Positions 43,949-52,537 of a stretch of 64,000 bases of DNA are shown here, piece by piece (the stretch's first letter is position 1; the number at the start of each line of letters is the position of its first letter). The notes beneath the pieces were generated by a model. The model saw only the letters and a program-made list of their open reading frames with translations, searched no databases and was not told the DNA's origin. Origin of the DNA: Stutzerimonas stutzeri. GTDB taxonomy: Bacteria > Pseudomonadota > Gammaproteobacteria > Pseudomonadales > Pseudomonadaceae. The stretch is from assembly GCF_024448895.1 (NCBI RefSeq), contig NZ_JAMOIC010000018.1, positions 1 through 64,000 of the forward strand. Reading direction: 5' to 3'. The position numbers and the translations under genes are program-made.

Positions 43949-45589
43949 ATGGAAACGCTTTATCTGATTTTCCTGCTGTTGCTCGCTGTAGGCGTAAGCC
44001 GTGTTCTGGCCAATGTCGTTCCGCTGCCGTTGCCCATCCTGCAGATCATCATGGGAAGCCTGCTGGCGCTCCCGCCGTTCGGCATGGGTGTCGAGTTGCG
44101 TCCCGAGATATTCATGCTGTTGTTCATCCCGCCGTTGCTGTTCTACGACGGCTGGAAGATTCCTAAGCGCGAGTTCACCGAGCATGGTCCCGAAATGACC
44201 GCGATGGCCTTGGTGCTGGTGCTGATCATCCTGGTAGTGGTCGGTTACTTCATTCACTGGTTGTTACCGGCGATTCCGCTGGGTGCTGCCTTTGCGCTGG
44301 CTGCCATTCTTTCTCCCACCGACGCGCTTGCAGTGATCGCCATCGCTCAAGGGCGGCTACCTCGGCACATGGCCCACCAGCTGGAAGGCGAGGCGATGAT
44401 GAACGACGCCACCGGCCTGGTTTCCTTTAAGTTCGCGCTGGCTGCAGCCATTACCGGTAGTTTTTCGCTGGTCACGGTAACCGGCGAATTCTTCGTCATT
44501 GCCCTTGGCGGACTGTTGATCGGCGCAGGCCTGAGCTGGGCCGTTGGGAAAGGCAAACAGTGGATGACGGCCCGTGGGCTGTTCGATCCAGCCACCTATG
44601 TGGTGATGATTCTGCTGCTGCCCTTTGCCGCGTTCTTTCTCGCGGAGCATGCCGGGATGTCGGGCATCCTCTCGGCCGTGGCGGCGGGCATGGTGCAGAG
44701 CCGTATCGACATGCTTCCGGTGAAGACCAGTACGCGCATCCTCAACCGCAGCATCTGGGAAATGCTCGATTTCAGCTTCAACGGCCTGGTGTTCCTGCTG
44801 CTGGGTCTGCAGTTCCCTCGAATCGTAGAGCGCGTATGGCAGGACTCCGGCCAGGAGACCTACAACATGCCGATGCTGGTGTTCAGCGCCCTGGCGATCA
44901 TGGCGTTGCTGCTGGTCATCCGTTTCGTCTTTGTATTTGCTTATCACTGGGGCGAAGCGCGGGTGCTTCGACTCCTTGGCAAGACGGTCCAGCCGAAGCC
45001 GCTTCGCTTGTTCTCCGCACTCAGTGCAGTGGCGGGCGTGCGCGGAGCGATCACGTTGGCCGGTGTGCTTTCGATTCCGCTGATGATCGGCGATGCGCCG
45101 TTTCCAGGCCGCGACCTGATGATCTTCCTGGCGTCTGCAGTGATCATCCTGTCGTTGCTGGTTGGCGCGGTGGGCATTCCGTACTTCCTCAAGCACATCC
45201 CGAACACCGAGGACAAAGAGCATCGAGAAGAGTTGAAGAAAGCGCGACGGCTCGCGGCGCAGGCGGCGGTCAGCTGGATGGAGAGCTGGAAGCAGGCCAA
45301 CCCGGTGGAAGATGTCGACGATGCACTGCTGCGCAGCGAGGTTACCGCCCGGGTTACCGAGTCTTACCGAAAGGACATTGAAGCCCTTATGGATTATCAG
45401 GGCCGGGAAAACCAGGCGCGTGAAGCGATGGCACTGGAGCGAGATATCCGCGCCCAGGCCATTGCTGTGCAGCGAAAGGAGATGTACCGGATGAGGAAGC
45501 GTCACCAGATCGATGAGCAGATGCTGCAGACCCTGCTGCGCGAACTCGATTATGAAGAGGCCGCGCTGGGCGCAGGCGAGACGGCTTAA
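43949..45589 (+). CDS. CPA1-type cation/proton antiporter
   Basis: This is a 546-residue membrane protein of the Na+/H+ antiporter (NhaP/CPA1) type, with about 12 hydrophobic segments and a soluble, helical C-terminal tail of about 100 residues (ELKKARRLAAQAAVSWMESW). The core transport motif AAILSPTDALAVIAI is present, with Asp in the TDAL position, and the GEAMMNDATGLVSFKFA block carries the ND pair. It likely moves Na+ or K+ out against protons. ATG at 43949 begins METLYLIFLLLLAV; longer frames upstream are not supported. The stop overlaps the convergent gene's stop by four bases. Confidence 0.88.
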   Translation: METLYLIFLLLLAVGVSRVLANVVPLPLPILQIIMGSLLALPPFGMGVELRPEIFMLLFIPPLLFYDGWKIPKREFTEHGPEMTAMALVLVLIILVVVGYFIHWLLPAIPLGAAFALAAILSPTDALAVIAIAQGRLPRHMAHQLEGEAMMNDATGLVSFKFALAAAITGSFSLVTVTGEFFVIALGGLLIGAGLSWAVGKGKQWMTARGLFDPATYVVMILLLPFAAFFLAEHAGMSGILSAVAAGMVQSRIDMLPVKTSTRILNRSIWEMLDFSFNGLVFLLLGLQFPRIVERVWQDSGQETYNMPMLVFSALAIMALLLVIRFVFVFAYHWGEARVLRLLGKTVQPKPLRLFSALSAVAGVRGAITLAGVLSIPLMIGDAPFPGRDLMIFLASAVIILSLLVGAVGIPYFLKHIPNTEDKEHREELKKARRLAAQAAVSWMESWKQANPVEDVDDALLRSEVTARVTESYRKDIEALMDYQGRENQAREAMALERDIRAQAIAVQRKEMYRMRKRHQIDEQMLQTLLRELDYEEAALGAGETA

Positions 45590-46017
45590 CGGCCCGCCTG
45601 ATCCTGCTGTGGTTCAGGTTCGAGCACGACGATCGTATGGTCGCTGTGCTTGAAGGAGACCAGTTCAACCAGCCATGCCTGTAGCACTGCAGAATTGGCT
45701 TTCTGGTTACGCATCGCGATAGAGAGTATTTCCCGCGCGATTGTCACTACCGCGCTTTTGCTGCCGAGAAAGTGCCAGTTGAACCAGCCGTCGCCATAGG
45801 TGAGCGGCGCCTTCTGGCCTGGCGCCAGGGGTATGTAAACCTTGACCGACAGGTCGAACAGAACCTCCGGCTTGGAGATGATCAGCAGCTTCACATCCGT
45901 CACTTTTCTCAACCAATAACGATGATCAAAGTGCCCTCCAGTGAGCGTCGCGGACTGGCTCAGGGCATCGTTGATCAGCGCTCGGTTATCGATGAGTTGC
46001 ACAGTGAAGGCTTCCAT
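45586..46017 (-). CDS. Hypothetical protein, unknown family
   Basis: This is a 143-residue protein with no membrane segment and one cysteine-free core (SKPEVLFDLSVKVYIPLAPG; WFNWHFLGSKSAVVTIAREI). The C-terminal end is rich in Gln and Pro. I do not recognise it. ATG at 46017 starts MEAFTVQL but no ribosome site is clear; the frame stays open to 46326, in a less protein-like stretch. Its stop codon TAA overlaps the convergent antiporter's TAA over the TTAA palindrome, a compact arrangement. Nothing more can be said from context. Confidence 0.55.
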   Translation of the reverse strand: MEAFTVQLIDNRALINDALSQSATLTGGHFDHRYWLRKVTDVKLLIISKPEVLFDLSVKVYIPLAPGQKAPLTYGDGWFNWHFLGSKSAVVTIAREILSIAMRNQKANSAVLQAWLVELVSFKHSDHTIVVLEPEPQQDQAGR

Positions 46018-46302
46018 ATGCAGGGTGTGATGCCGGTCTTGAAAGGCTCGCGATAGGGCCGCTGAGCCACGAAACCAGCCGAAAGATCCTGGCGGTCGGT
46101 GCATCCTCGATGCAAGGTCCGCTTGGCATGCCGGGTTATCGGTACGTTCGCGTTTTTGTTTAATGCCGGATAGTGAAACGGTGATCGGTTTAGCCACCTT
46201 TAACACCGGCCACGCATGTGCCGAACCGGCGCTCAGTAGTGGTGAAGGCGCCGTATTCGCGGCGCCAGTGCTGCGGAAAACTCCCTTGGTCAGGAAGAAA
46301 AG

Positions 46303-46340
46303 AAACCGGCCGGTGAGCGTACTCACCGGCCGGTTTTTTT
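46303..46340. terminator. Strong bidirectional terminator
   Basis: AAACCGGCCGGTGAG (46303-46317) and CTCACCGGCCGGTTT (46322-46336) form a 15-base perfect stem with loop CGTA and a T-run of seven. It ends the alpha/beta hydrolase transcript (stop at 46346). Confidence 0.92.
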
Positions 46341-46345
46341 AGTTA

Positions 46346-47143
46346 CTACCTCGTAGTGGCCTGGGCCGCTTCATCGATCAGTGCGGCCACCTCTTCCGGA
46401 TAGGAGGTCATCACTACGTGGGAGGCGCCCGGGATGGTCACTGTCTTCTTCGATCCGGCCCGATCAGCCATGAACTTCAGCGCTGCTTCCGGAATGTTCT
46501 TGTCACCTGTGCCGTAGACGAACCAGGAGGGCACGTACTTCCACGCGTTTTCCTGGCTCTCCTCATTGAGCGCAGCGGCAGTGATGGGGCGTTGCGTGGC
46601 GGCCATGAGCGCCGCCTCGGCCGGTGCGACATCAGCGGCGAACTGTTCGGCGAATTTATCCTGCTGGATGTACAAATCCTGATTGCCATCGCTCAACTGC
46701 ACCGGCTCCGCCAGCGTCGGGCCGAGCGTTCCGCCTGGAAACTTGCCAGCCAAGGTGGCCGCGCTTTCGCCGATGGCCGGGGCAAACGCGGCGACATACA
46801 CCAGCGCCTTGACCTTGCTGCTGCCCTTCACCGCGTTGGTGATGACGCTGCCGCCGTAGGAGTGGCCGACCAGTACGACGGGGCCGGGGGTGTGCTCGAT
46901 GATGTCGGACACGTACTCCGCGTCATTAGCCACGCCGCGCAGCGGGTTAGCGGCGGAGATAACTGGGTAGCCCTGGTCGATGAGTCGGGCCGCGACGCGG
47001 TTCCAGCTGGAAGACTCGGCAAAGGCGCCGTGCACCAGAATCACCGTCGGCTTGGCGGCGAAAGCCATGGCGCTGCCCAGGGTAGAGGCGGCAGCGAGGA
47101 CAGTGGCGGCTACAACTTTGCGGCTTTTGGATGCAGTGGTCAT
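46346..47143 (-). CDS. Exported alpha/beta-fold hydrolase
   Basis: This is a 265-residue alpha/beta hydrolase with a signal peptide (VVAATVLAAASTLGSAMAFA before AKPTVI). The oxyanion loop HGAFAESSSWNRV, nucleophile elbow GHSYGG, Asp in YGTGDKNIP and His in GASHVVMTSYPEE are present, giving a full triad. It is of the type often annotated as salicylate or methyl esterase-like, or as a C-C hydrolase; the substrate is unknown. An AraC-type regulator is divergent from 47347, 203 bp away, and probably controls it. A strong terminator lies right after the stop. Confidence 0.82.
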   Translation of the reverse strand: MTTASKSRKVVAATVLAAASTLGSAMAFAAKPTVILVHGAFAESSSWNRVAARLIDQGYPVISAANPLRGVANDAEYVSDIIEHTPGPVVLVGHSYGGSVITNAVKGSSKVKALVYVAAFAPAIGESAATLAGKFPGGTLGPTLAEPVQLSDGNQDLYIQQDKFAEQFAADVAPAEAALMAATQRPITAAALNEESQENAWKYVPSWFVYGTGDKNIPEAALKFMADRAGSKKTVTIPGASHVVMTSYPEEVAALIDEAAQATTR

Positions 47144-47346
47144 GACGTTGATCTACCTTTTTCGTTGAGGTGGCTCGGATTCGGTTTGGTTGCTGGCTAT
47201 GCTCAGGACCGGAGCACCAATGCTGAAACGGCTCAGGTCTTCAGGAGTGCCTTGCGTCAGGTGCAGGTACATAATGCGCAGACGAATCGGCGCTTCGGAT
47301 TCAGAACGTCGACAATATGCAACTGATCGTCTAATCGAGGCTTGGA

Positions 47347-48171
47347 ATGGATCGTCTATCTAGCCTGCTCACTCATTTCGGCATGAGTGCGGGGCTCTAT
47401 CACAGCGGGGAGTTGTGCGGCGTTGCGGCGTTCGAAACCGCGGATCAGGTGGGCTACATCCATGTGTTGCGCGAGGGCAGCATGACGCTGCGCTTGGAGG
47501 ACAACAGCGAGGTCAAGCTGACCGAGCCAACCGTCATGGTTTTTCCACGGCCCTATCGTCACCGGATGATCGCCAGTGAATCCGAGCACGCACGGCTGGT
47601 TTGCGCGACGCTGCGCTTCAGCGGAGGCGCGAACAACCCGCTGGCTGCGGCATTACCCGATGTGTTGCTTCTGCCGGTTGCCGAAGCGCCGATTCTCGAT
47701 GGTGCACTGGGCTGGCTGTTCGAGGAGGCACTTGCCGGTTACTGCGGTCGGGAGGCGGTCATGGGGCGGCTTTTCGAGCTGCTTATCGTCCAGATGCTGC
47801 GCCACCTTATGGCCAGTCAGACCATGACCTCGGGAATGATGGCGGGGCTGGCGGACCTGCGACTGGCCCGCGCGATGACCTTGATGCATGCCGAACCCGA
47901 GCGTGCCTGGTCGGTGGCTGAACTGGCTGCCGAGTCGAACATGTCACGCGCAAGCTTTGCTGCAAGCTTCAGATCGGTGGTCGGCCAGACACCAGCCGAC
48001 TACCTCACCAGCTGGCGCATAAGCCTGGCGCAGAAGCGCCTGCGAGAGGGTCGTCCTATCGCCCTGATCGCCGACGAAGTGGGCTACGAAAGCCCGTCCG
48101 CGCTTGCCCGCGCGTTCCGTCGCAAGACCGGGACCAGCCCGCGCGAGTGGCAGGCCGCCGCGAACGCATGA
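47347..48171 (+). CDS. AraC-family transcriptional regulator
   Basis: This is a 274-residue AraC-type regulator with a cupin-like N-terminal domain (VLREGSMTLRLEDNSE, FPRPYRHRM) and a C-terminal double helix-turn-helix of about 100 residues (WSVAELAAESNMSRASFAAS; IADEVGYESPSALARAFRRK). The N-terminal region resembles the cupin AraC_binding form in regulators that respond to small molecules. It is divergent from the exported hydrolase gene. ATG at 47347 has GAGG ten bases upstream. The 45-bp space to the next gene could allow readthrough. Confidence 0.87.
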   Translation: MDRLSSLLTHFGMSAGLYHSGELCGVAAFETADQVGYIHVLREGSMTLRLEDNSEVKLTEPTVMVFPRPYRHRMIASESEHARLVCATLRFSGGANNPLAAALPDVLLLPVAEAPILDGALGWLFEEALAGYCGREAVMGRLFELLIVQMLRHLMASQTMTSGMMAGLADLRLARAMTLMHAEPERAWSVAELAAESNMSRASFAASFRSVVGQTPADYLTSWRISLAQKRLREGRPIALIADEVGYESPSALARAFRRKTGTSPREWQAAANA

Positions 48172-48216
48172 CCGGCCCGGCGACGCAGTGCCAGATAGAC
48201 CAAGCAGGACAGAGAC

Positions 48217-48546
48217 ATGACTGAACGGCTTTTCGTATACGGCACCCTCGCGCCCGGGCGGCCCAATGCGCACATTCTGGCTGACGTACCGGGCTCTTGG
48301 GAGCCGGCCAGCGTGACCGGCACCTTGCGAGCAGAAGGGTGGGGCGCGGCGATGGGCTATCCCGGCCTCGACCTGGACGAGAACGGCGAGACGATTGACG
48401 GTTTCGTGTTCAGTTCAGAAGCACTCGCCGACCATTGGGCCAGACTCGATCAGTTCGAGGGGGATGCCTACCGGCGCATCCCGACTGCCGTGCGGCTTGC
48501 CAATGGTGAGAGCGTGCAAGCCTATCTTTATGCGCTCAAAGCCTGA
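48217..48546 (+). CDS. Gamma-glutamylcyclotransferase-like protein
   Basis: This is a 109-residue protein of the AIG2/GGCT fold. YGTLAPGRPNAHIL at the start is the family's YGTL motif, and DQFEGDAYRRI carries the catalytic Glu. These enzymes cyclise gamma-glutamyl amines, but many small members have unknown substrates. ATG at 48217 has a GACAGAGAC purine stretch. The EamA transporter gene ends eight bases beyond, on the other strand. Confidence 0.82.
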   Translation: MTERLFVYGTLAPGRPNAHILADVPGSWEPASVTGTLRAEGWGAAMGYPGLDLDENGETIDGFVFSSEALADHWARLDQFEGDAYRRIPTAVRLANGESVQAYLYALKA

Positions 48547-48554
48547 GGCAGGCA

Positions 48555-49469
48555 CTACCGCCTGGCGATCGCAACAATCCAGCCGTAGCCGCTGACGAGA
48601 ACGATGCCCGTCAGCGCCATCAAGGCACCGGCGACGAATCCTGGTTCGATGGGCTCGCTCAGCAGCCAGACGCCCAGCGCGACACCGAACAGCGGCGTCA
48701 GGAATGACAGTACGCCCAGCCGCGACGCCAGGTAGCGGCGCAACAGGCTGAACCAGATCAGATAGCTGGCAAAGGACACCAGCAGTGATTGGAAACCCAA
48801 GCTGAGCCAGACCAACCCGGTGGGATTGAACGTGGTGTGGCTGGTAAGCAGCGCTATTGGCAGCAGCAGCGCGAACCCCATCAGCAATTGATAAAGCAGC
48901 GTCTGGGTGGCCGGCAGTGACGACAGCCGAGTCGTGCGGACCAGCACCGTGGTCGAGCCCCAGGCCGCTCCGCCCAGTAACGCCAGAAAGTCACCCCAGA
49001 GCACGTCTCCCATGGCCGAATCGCTGGCGGCCCCGCGCAAGAAGGCTACCGCGATGCCGGCAAATGCAAGGCCCACGCCGATCCATTGCAGAGGTGCAAG
49101 CCGCTCGTTTGGCAGTTTCCAGTGCAGGCCCAGCGCGGCAAAGACCGGCGCGGTATAGAGAAACACCACCACATGCCCGGAAGAAGTGTGGAGCACGGCT
49201 TCGCCTACCAGCAGAAACTCCAGCGCGAATAGCAGGCCGGCCAGGCACCCGGCTTTCCAGATGCCTTGCGAGACGCTCAGCCGTTCTCGGCGAAACAGCA
49301 TCAGGGCGCCAACCAGCAGCGCACCGACACCGGAGCGCAGCGCGATCTGCAGAACCGGGGAGAAATCCGCTGCGGTCGCCTTTAAAGCAATCTGCTGCAT
49401 GCTCCAGATCAGACAGAGCATCAGCATCAGGCTAATGGCGGTGAAATCGAGCGGTTTACGGCTGTCCAT
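48555..49469 (-). CDS. EamA/DMT-family transporter
   Basis: This is a 304-residue membrane protein with ten hydrophobic helices, arranged as two repeats of five, the DMT/EamA pattern. Blocks are SLMLMLCLIWSMQQIALKA at the start and GVLSFLTPLFGVALGVWLL near the end. Such proteins export amino acids or metabolites; the substrate is unknown. ATG at 49469 has GGAG upstream; a longer frame to 49547 is not supported. It is convergent with the cyclotransferase-like gene. Confidence 0.85.
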   Translation of the reverse strand: MDSRKPLDFTAISLMLMLCLIWSMQQIALKATAADFSPVLQIALRSGVGALLVGALMLFRRERLSVSQGIWKAGCLAGLLFALEFLLVGEAVLHTSSGHVVVFLYTAPVFAALGLHWKLPNERLAPLQWIGVGLAFAGIAVAFLRGAASDSAMGDVLWGDFLALLGGAAWGSTTVLVRTTRLSSLPATQTLLYQLLMGFALLLPIALLTSHTTFNPTGLVWLSLGFQSLLVSFASYLIWFSLLRRYLASRLGVLSFLTPLFGVALGVWLLSEPIEPGFVAGALMALTGIVLVSGYGWIVAIARR

Positions 49470-49604
49470 CGCTAACTCCGGGGCGGTTGGCCGGGCATTG
49501 TCGGTCAGCTCGCCGCCGGTGTAAGCCACAGCCCGAGCCTGACACACCGCACAAGCGCCTCGCGCTGGCAGCGCAGTGCAGTCCCCCGATATCGCGGCAG
49601 GAAT

Positions 49605-50030
49605 TTACTTCGCGAACAGCTGGCTCATGTCTTTGAAGGCTTTGAACTCCAGTGCATTGCCGCACGGGTCGAAGAGAAACATCGTGGCCTGCTCGCCCAC
49701 CTGTCCTTGAAAGCGGACATAGGGCTCGATGACGAATTGCGTGTCACGCGCGCGCAGTCGCTCGGCCAGCGCCTCCCATTCGGGCCAGCTCAGAATGATG
49801 CCGAAATGCGGGACCGGCACGTCGTGACCGTCCACGGCGTTGGTGTGCGCCGCTTCCTGCGAGGCAGTTCTCGGGTGCTCATGGATGACCAGTTGATGGC
49901 CGTAGAAGTCGAAATCTACCCAATGCTCAGAGGAGCGGCCTTCGGCCAGGCCGAACACTTCACCGTAGAAACTCCGTGCGGCGGGTAAGTCGTAAACCGG
50001 GATGGCAAGGTGAAAAGGAGAGAGGCTCAT
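49605..50030 (-). CDS. VOC-superfamily (glyoxalase-like) protein
   Basis: This is a 141-residue VOC-fold protein. Two betaalphabetabetabeta-type modules are visible: [20 protein letters not shown] at the start and a metal-ligand Glu candidate in [12 protein letters not shown] at the end, plus PHFGIIL with His. Members include glyoxalases and extradiol dioxygenases; this short one cannot be assigned to a reaction. It is divergent from a LysR-type regulator at 50143, 112 bp away, which probably controls it. Confidence 0.85.
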   Translation of the reverse strand: MSLSPFHLAIPVYDLPAARSFYGEVFGLAEGRSSEHWVDFDFYGHQLVIHEHPRTASQEAAHTNAVDGHDVPVPHFGIILSWPEWEALAERLRARDTQFVIEPYVRFQGQVGEQATMFLFDPCGNALEFKAFKDMSQLFAK

Positions 50031-50142
50031 CTGGGCTACCTGCTGTGGTTAGACGTGACGGCCATCTTGTCAATTTGTCGCACCCGTCGACAGCGGATAT
50101 CTTTGCCATCGAGCCTCGAAAAAATCGATCAATGAAGGGCCT

Positions 50143-51009
50143 ATGATCCGTGAACTGAAAACCCTGCTCGCCATCGCCCGGTGCGGCAGTTTCGCCTCCG
50201 CGGGTAACCATATCGGCCTCACGCAGTCGGCGGTGAGCGCCCAGATCAAGAACCTGGAAGCGGCATTGGGCTTTCGCCTTTTCGATAGAACGGGACGCTC
50301 TGCATACCTCAATGCAAACGGGTTGCGCGCGTTGCCGCTGGCCGAACAGATCGTCGAGACCTTTGCGCTGATGGGGCAGCCAGAGTCGCTCGATGACTAC
50401 CGCGGCGAGTTGCGCATAGGGGCAATCGGCACGGTACAAACCGGGCTGCTTCCGGGCGCGTTGCTGCGACTGCTGGAGGAAGCACCAGGGGTCGCGCCCA
50501 AGCTGGTCCCAGGCGTTTCGCTGAATCTGCTTTCTCAGGTCGACGCCGGGGAAATCGATCTGGCGATCCTTATTCGTCCGCCCTATGCACTTCCGAAGGA
50601 GCTACACGCCGAGCTGATCGTGAAGGAGCCGTTCGTGCTCATTACGCCGCTGAAAGCTGTCGGCGACGATCCGCTCAAACTGATCATGGAACATCCATTC
50701 GTGCGGTACGACCGAAGCTCCTTCGGCGGCCGCCAGGTGAGTCAGTTTCTGCGCAAGCACCATCTGGACGTGCGGCCAGGGCTCGAACTGGACGAGCTGG
50801 ATGCCATCGTCAAGATGGTTGAAAACGGCCTGGGTGTAGCGTTGGTGCCGAAGGCCGGGCTGTGGCTCGAACGCACACCTGCGGTGCGCATCATCTCCCT
50901 TGGCGCTGCAACCTTTTACCGGGACCTGATGCTGGTCAGCCGTTACAGCGCGCACAGGTTGCCTTTGCATCAGCTGTTTAGGCGCTGCCTGAAGGAGAAA
51001 GTGGACTAA
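50143..51009 (+). CDS. LysR-type transcriptional regulator
   Basis: This is a 288-residue LysR-type regulator with helix-turn-helix ARCGSFASAGNHIGLTQSAV and the SAQIKNLEAALG linker, then an effector domain (VSLNLLSQVDAGEIDLAIL; LDAIVKMVENGLGVALVPKA). ATG at 50143 has AGGG upstream. It stands between the divergent VOC protein and the convergent Fsr-like pump, so the VOC gene is the likeliest target. Confidence 0.86.
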   Translation: MIRELKTLLAIARCGSFASAGNHIGLTQSAVSAQIKNLEAALGFRLFDRTGRSAYLNANGLRALPLAEQIVETFALMGQPESLDDYRGELRIGAIGTVQTGLLPGALLRLLEEAPGVAPKLVPGVSLNLLSQVDAGEIDLAILIRPPYALPKELHAELIVKEPFVLITPLKAVGDDPLKLIMEHPFVRYDRSSFGGRQVSQFLRKHHLDVRPGLELDELDAIVKMVENGLGVALVPKAGLWLERTPAVRIISLGAATFYRDLMLVSRYSAHRLPLHQLFRRCLKEKVD

Positions 51010-51036
51010 CCGGACTGTTGACCGGCGCGCTTGCAA

Positions 51037-52257
51037 TCAAGCTGTGCTTTTCGTTCCCGGTAGGAAGATCGCCAGTACGCCGAACAGCGGCAGGAACGAG
51101 CAAAGGAAATACACGTACTGGACACCGTGGATATCGGCCAGATGCCCGAGCAACGCTGCGCCGATCCCGCCAAAGCCGAACATCAGGCCGAAGAACAATC
51201 CTGCAATCATGCCGACGTTCCCTGGCACCAGTTCCTGGGCGTATACGACGATGGCTGAGAACGCCGAGGCGAGGATGAAGCCGATCACGATGCTCAACAC
51301 GGTGGTCCAGAAAAGATCAACGTGTGGCAACGCCAATGTGAATGGCGCTACGCCTAGGATCGAAAACCAGATCACCGCCTTGCGGCCAATCCTGTCGCCA
51401 ATCGGCCCGCCAAAGAAGGTTCCAGCAGCAACCGCGCCCAGGAACAGGAAAAGGTGCAGTTGCGAGTTCGCAACTGACAGCTCGAATTTCTCGATCAGGT
51501 AGAAAGTGAAATAACTGGTGAAGCTGGCCATGTAGAAATACTTGGAAAAAACCAGAAGACCGAGCACGACCAGCGCGCTCAGAACCCGGTCTTTGGACAA
51601 GCCATGCGTGGCGGCCTGGCCTTGTTTGAGCTTGAACAATGCGAGGTGATCGGCGTACCAGCAGCTGATCCGGTACAGCACGAAAAGTGCAAACACCGCG
51701 AACAGCCCGAACCAGGCGACGTGGCTTTGCCCATAGGGAATGATTATGGCCGCAGCCAATAACGGCCCGAACGCCGAGCCTGCGTTGCCGCCCACCTGAA
51801 AGGTCGATTGCGCCAGCCCGAAACGCCCGCCGGAGGCCAGCCGCGCTACACGTGACGCTTCTGGGTGGAAGGTCGAGGAGCCGATGCCGATCAACCCGGC
51901 TGCCAACAGGATCATGGCAAAGCTGCCGACCACGGAGACCATCACGATGCCGATCAAGGTGCATACCGAGCCGGCTGGCAATAGCCATGGCTTGGGATGG
52001 CGGTCGGTGTGGTAGCCCACCCAGGGTTGCAACAGCGAGGCGGTGAGCTGAAAGGTCAGGGTGATCAGGCCAACCTGGGTGAATGTCAGGCCATAGCTCG
52101 CTTTGAGCATCGGGTAGATCGCCGGCAGCACCGCCTGGATCAGGTCGTTGATCAGGTGCGCCAGCGCAACTCCGCCGATGATACGCATTGCCAGCGGGCT
52201 GCCAGGGGAGGTTCCAGGTGCCTGCGTCACGCCTGTCTGTGCATTGCTAACGGCCAT
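51037..52257 (-). CDS. MFS efflux transporter, Fsr-like
   Basis: This is a 406-residue MFS transporter with about 12 helices. It matches the fosmidomycin-resistance (Fsr) branch: LAHLINDLIQAVLPAIYPML at the N-terminus, WVGYHTDRHPKPWLLPAGS for the A-motif, and GIGSSTFHPEASRVARLASG, a Fsr hallmark. The substrate in this organism is unproven. ATG at 52257 (MAVSNAQT) is chosen; the longer frame to 52377 is poorly supported. It is convergent with the LysR gene and divergent from a GGDEF-EAL gene. Confidence 0.87.
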   Translation of the reverse strand: MAVSNAQTGVTQAPGTSPGSPLAMRIIGGVALAHLINDLIQAVLPAIYPMLKASYGLTFTQVGLITLTFQLTASLLQPWVGYHTDRHPKPWLLPAGSVCTLIGIVMVSVVGSFAMILLAAGLIGIGSSTFHPEASRVARLASGGRFGLAQSTFQVGGNAGSAFGPLLAAAIIIPYGQSHVAWFGLFAVFALFVLYRISCWYADHLALFKLKQGQAATHGLSKDRVLSALVVLGLLVFSKYFYMASFTSYFTFYLIEKFELSVANSQLHLFLFLGAVAAGTFFGGPIGDRIGRKAVIWFSILGVAPFTLALPHVDLFWTTVLSIVIGFILASAFSAIVVYAQELVPGNVGMIAGLFFGLMFGFGGIGAALLGHLADIHGVQYVYFLCSFLPLFGVLAIFLPGTKSTA

Positions 52258-52537
52258 GAGAGTCCATCTAAAGAGGGGGTAACGGTCGATGCGCAAATGT
52301 GCCATCTTCCGATGTGAGTGCACCATCCCGAGCGATTCATCGCTCTGTTTCGAACGCCCACTGGTGCCTCCATGCATTTTCCTGATTTAGGCCAGGTCGA
52401 TCGGTGTGATCCCGCGGGAGACGCTGACTTGCGCTACGCTGTTACATGTCCGTTGTATGCTTCAACCCGCGCTAGAACGCCGCGTCGCGCCCAGGGTCGA
52501 AGCCCGTAGTAGCCGCCACCATGTTTGGAGAACTTGC

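Noticed and set aside
43529-44257. 242-codon minus-strand frame overlapping the antiporter start
   Set aside because: Gln/His/Arg-rich translation is the shadow of the antiporter coding strand.
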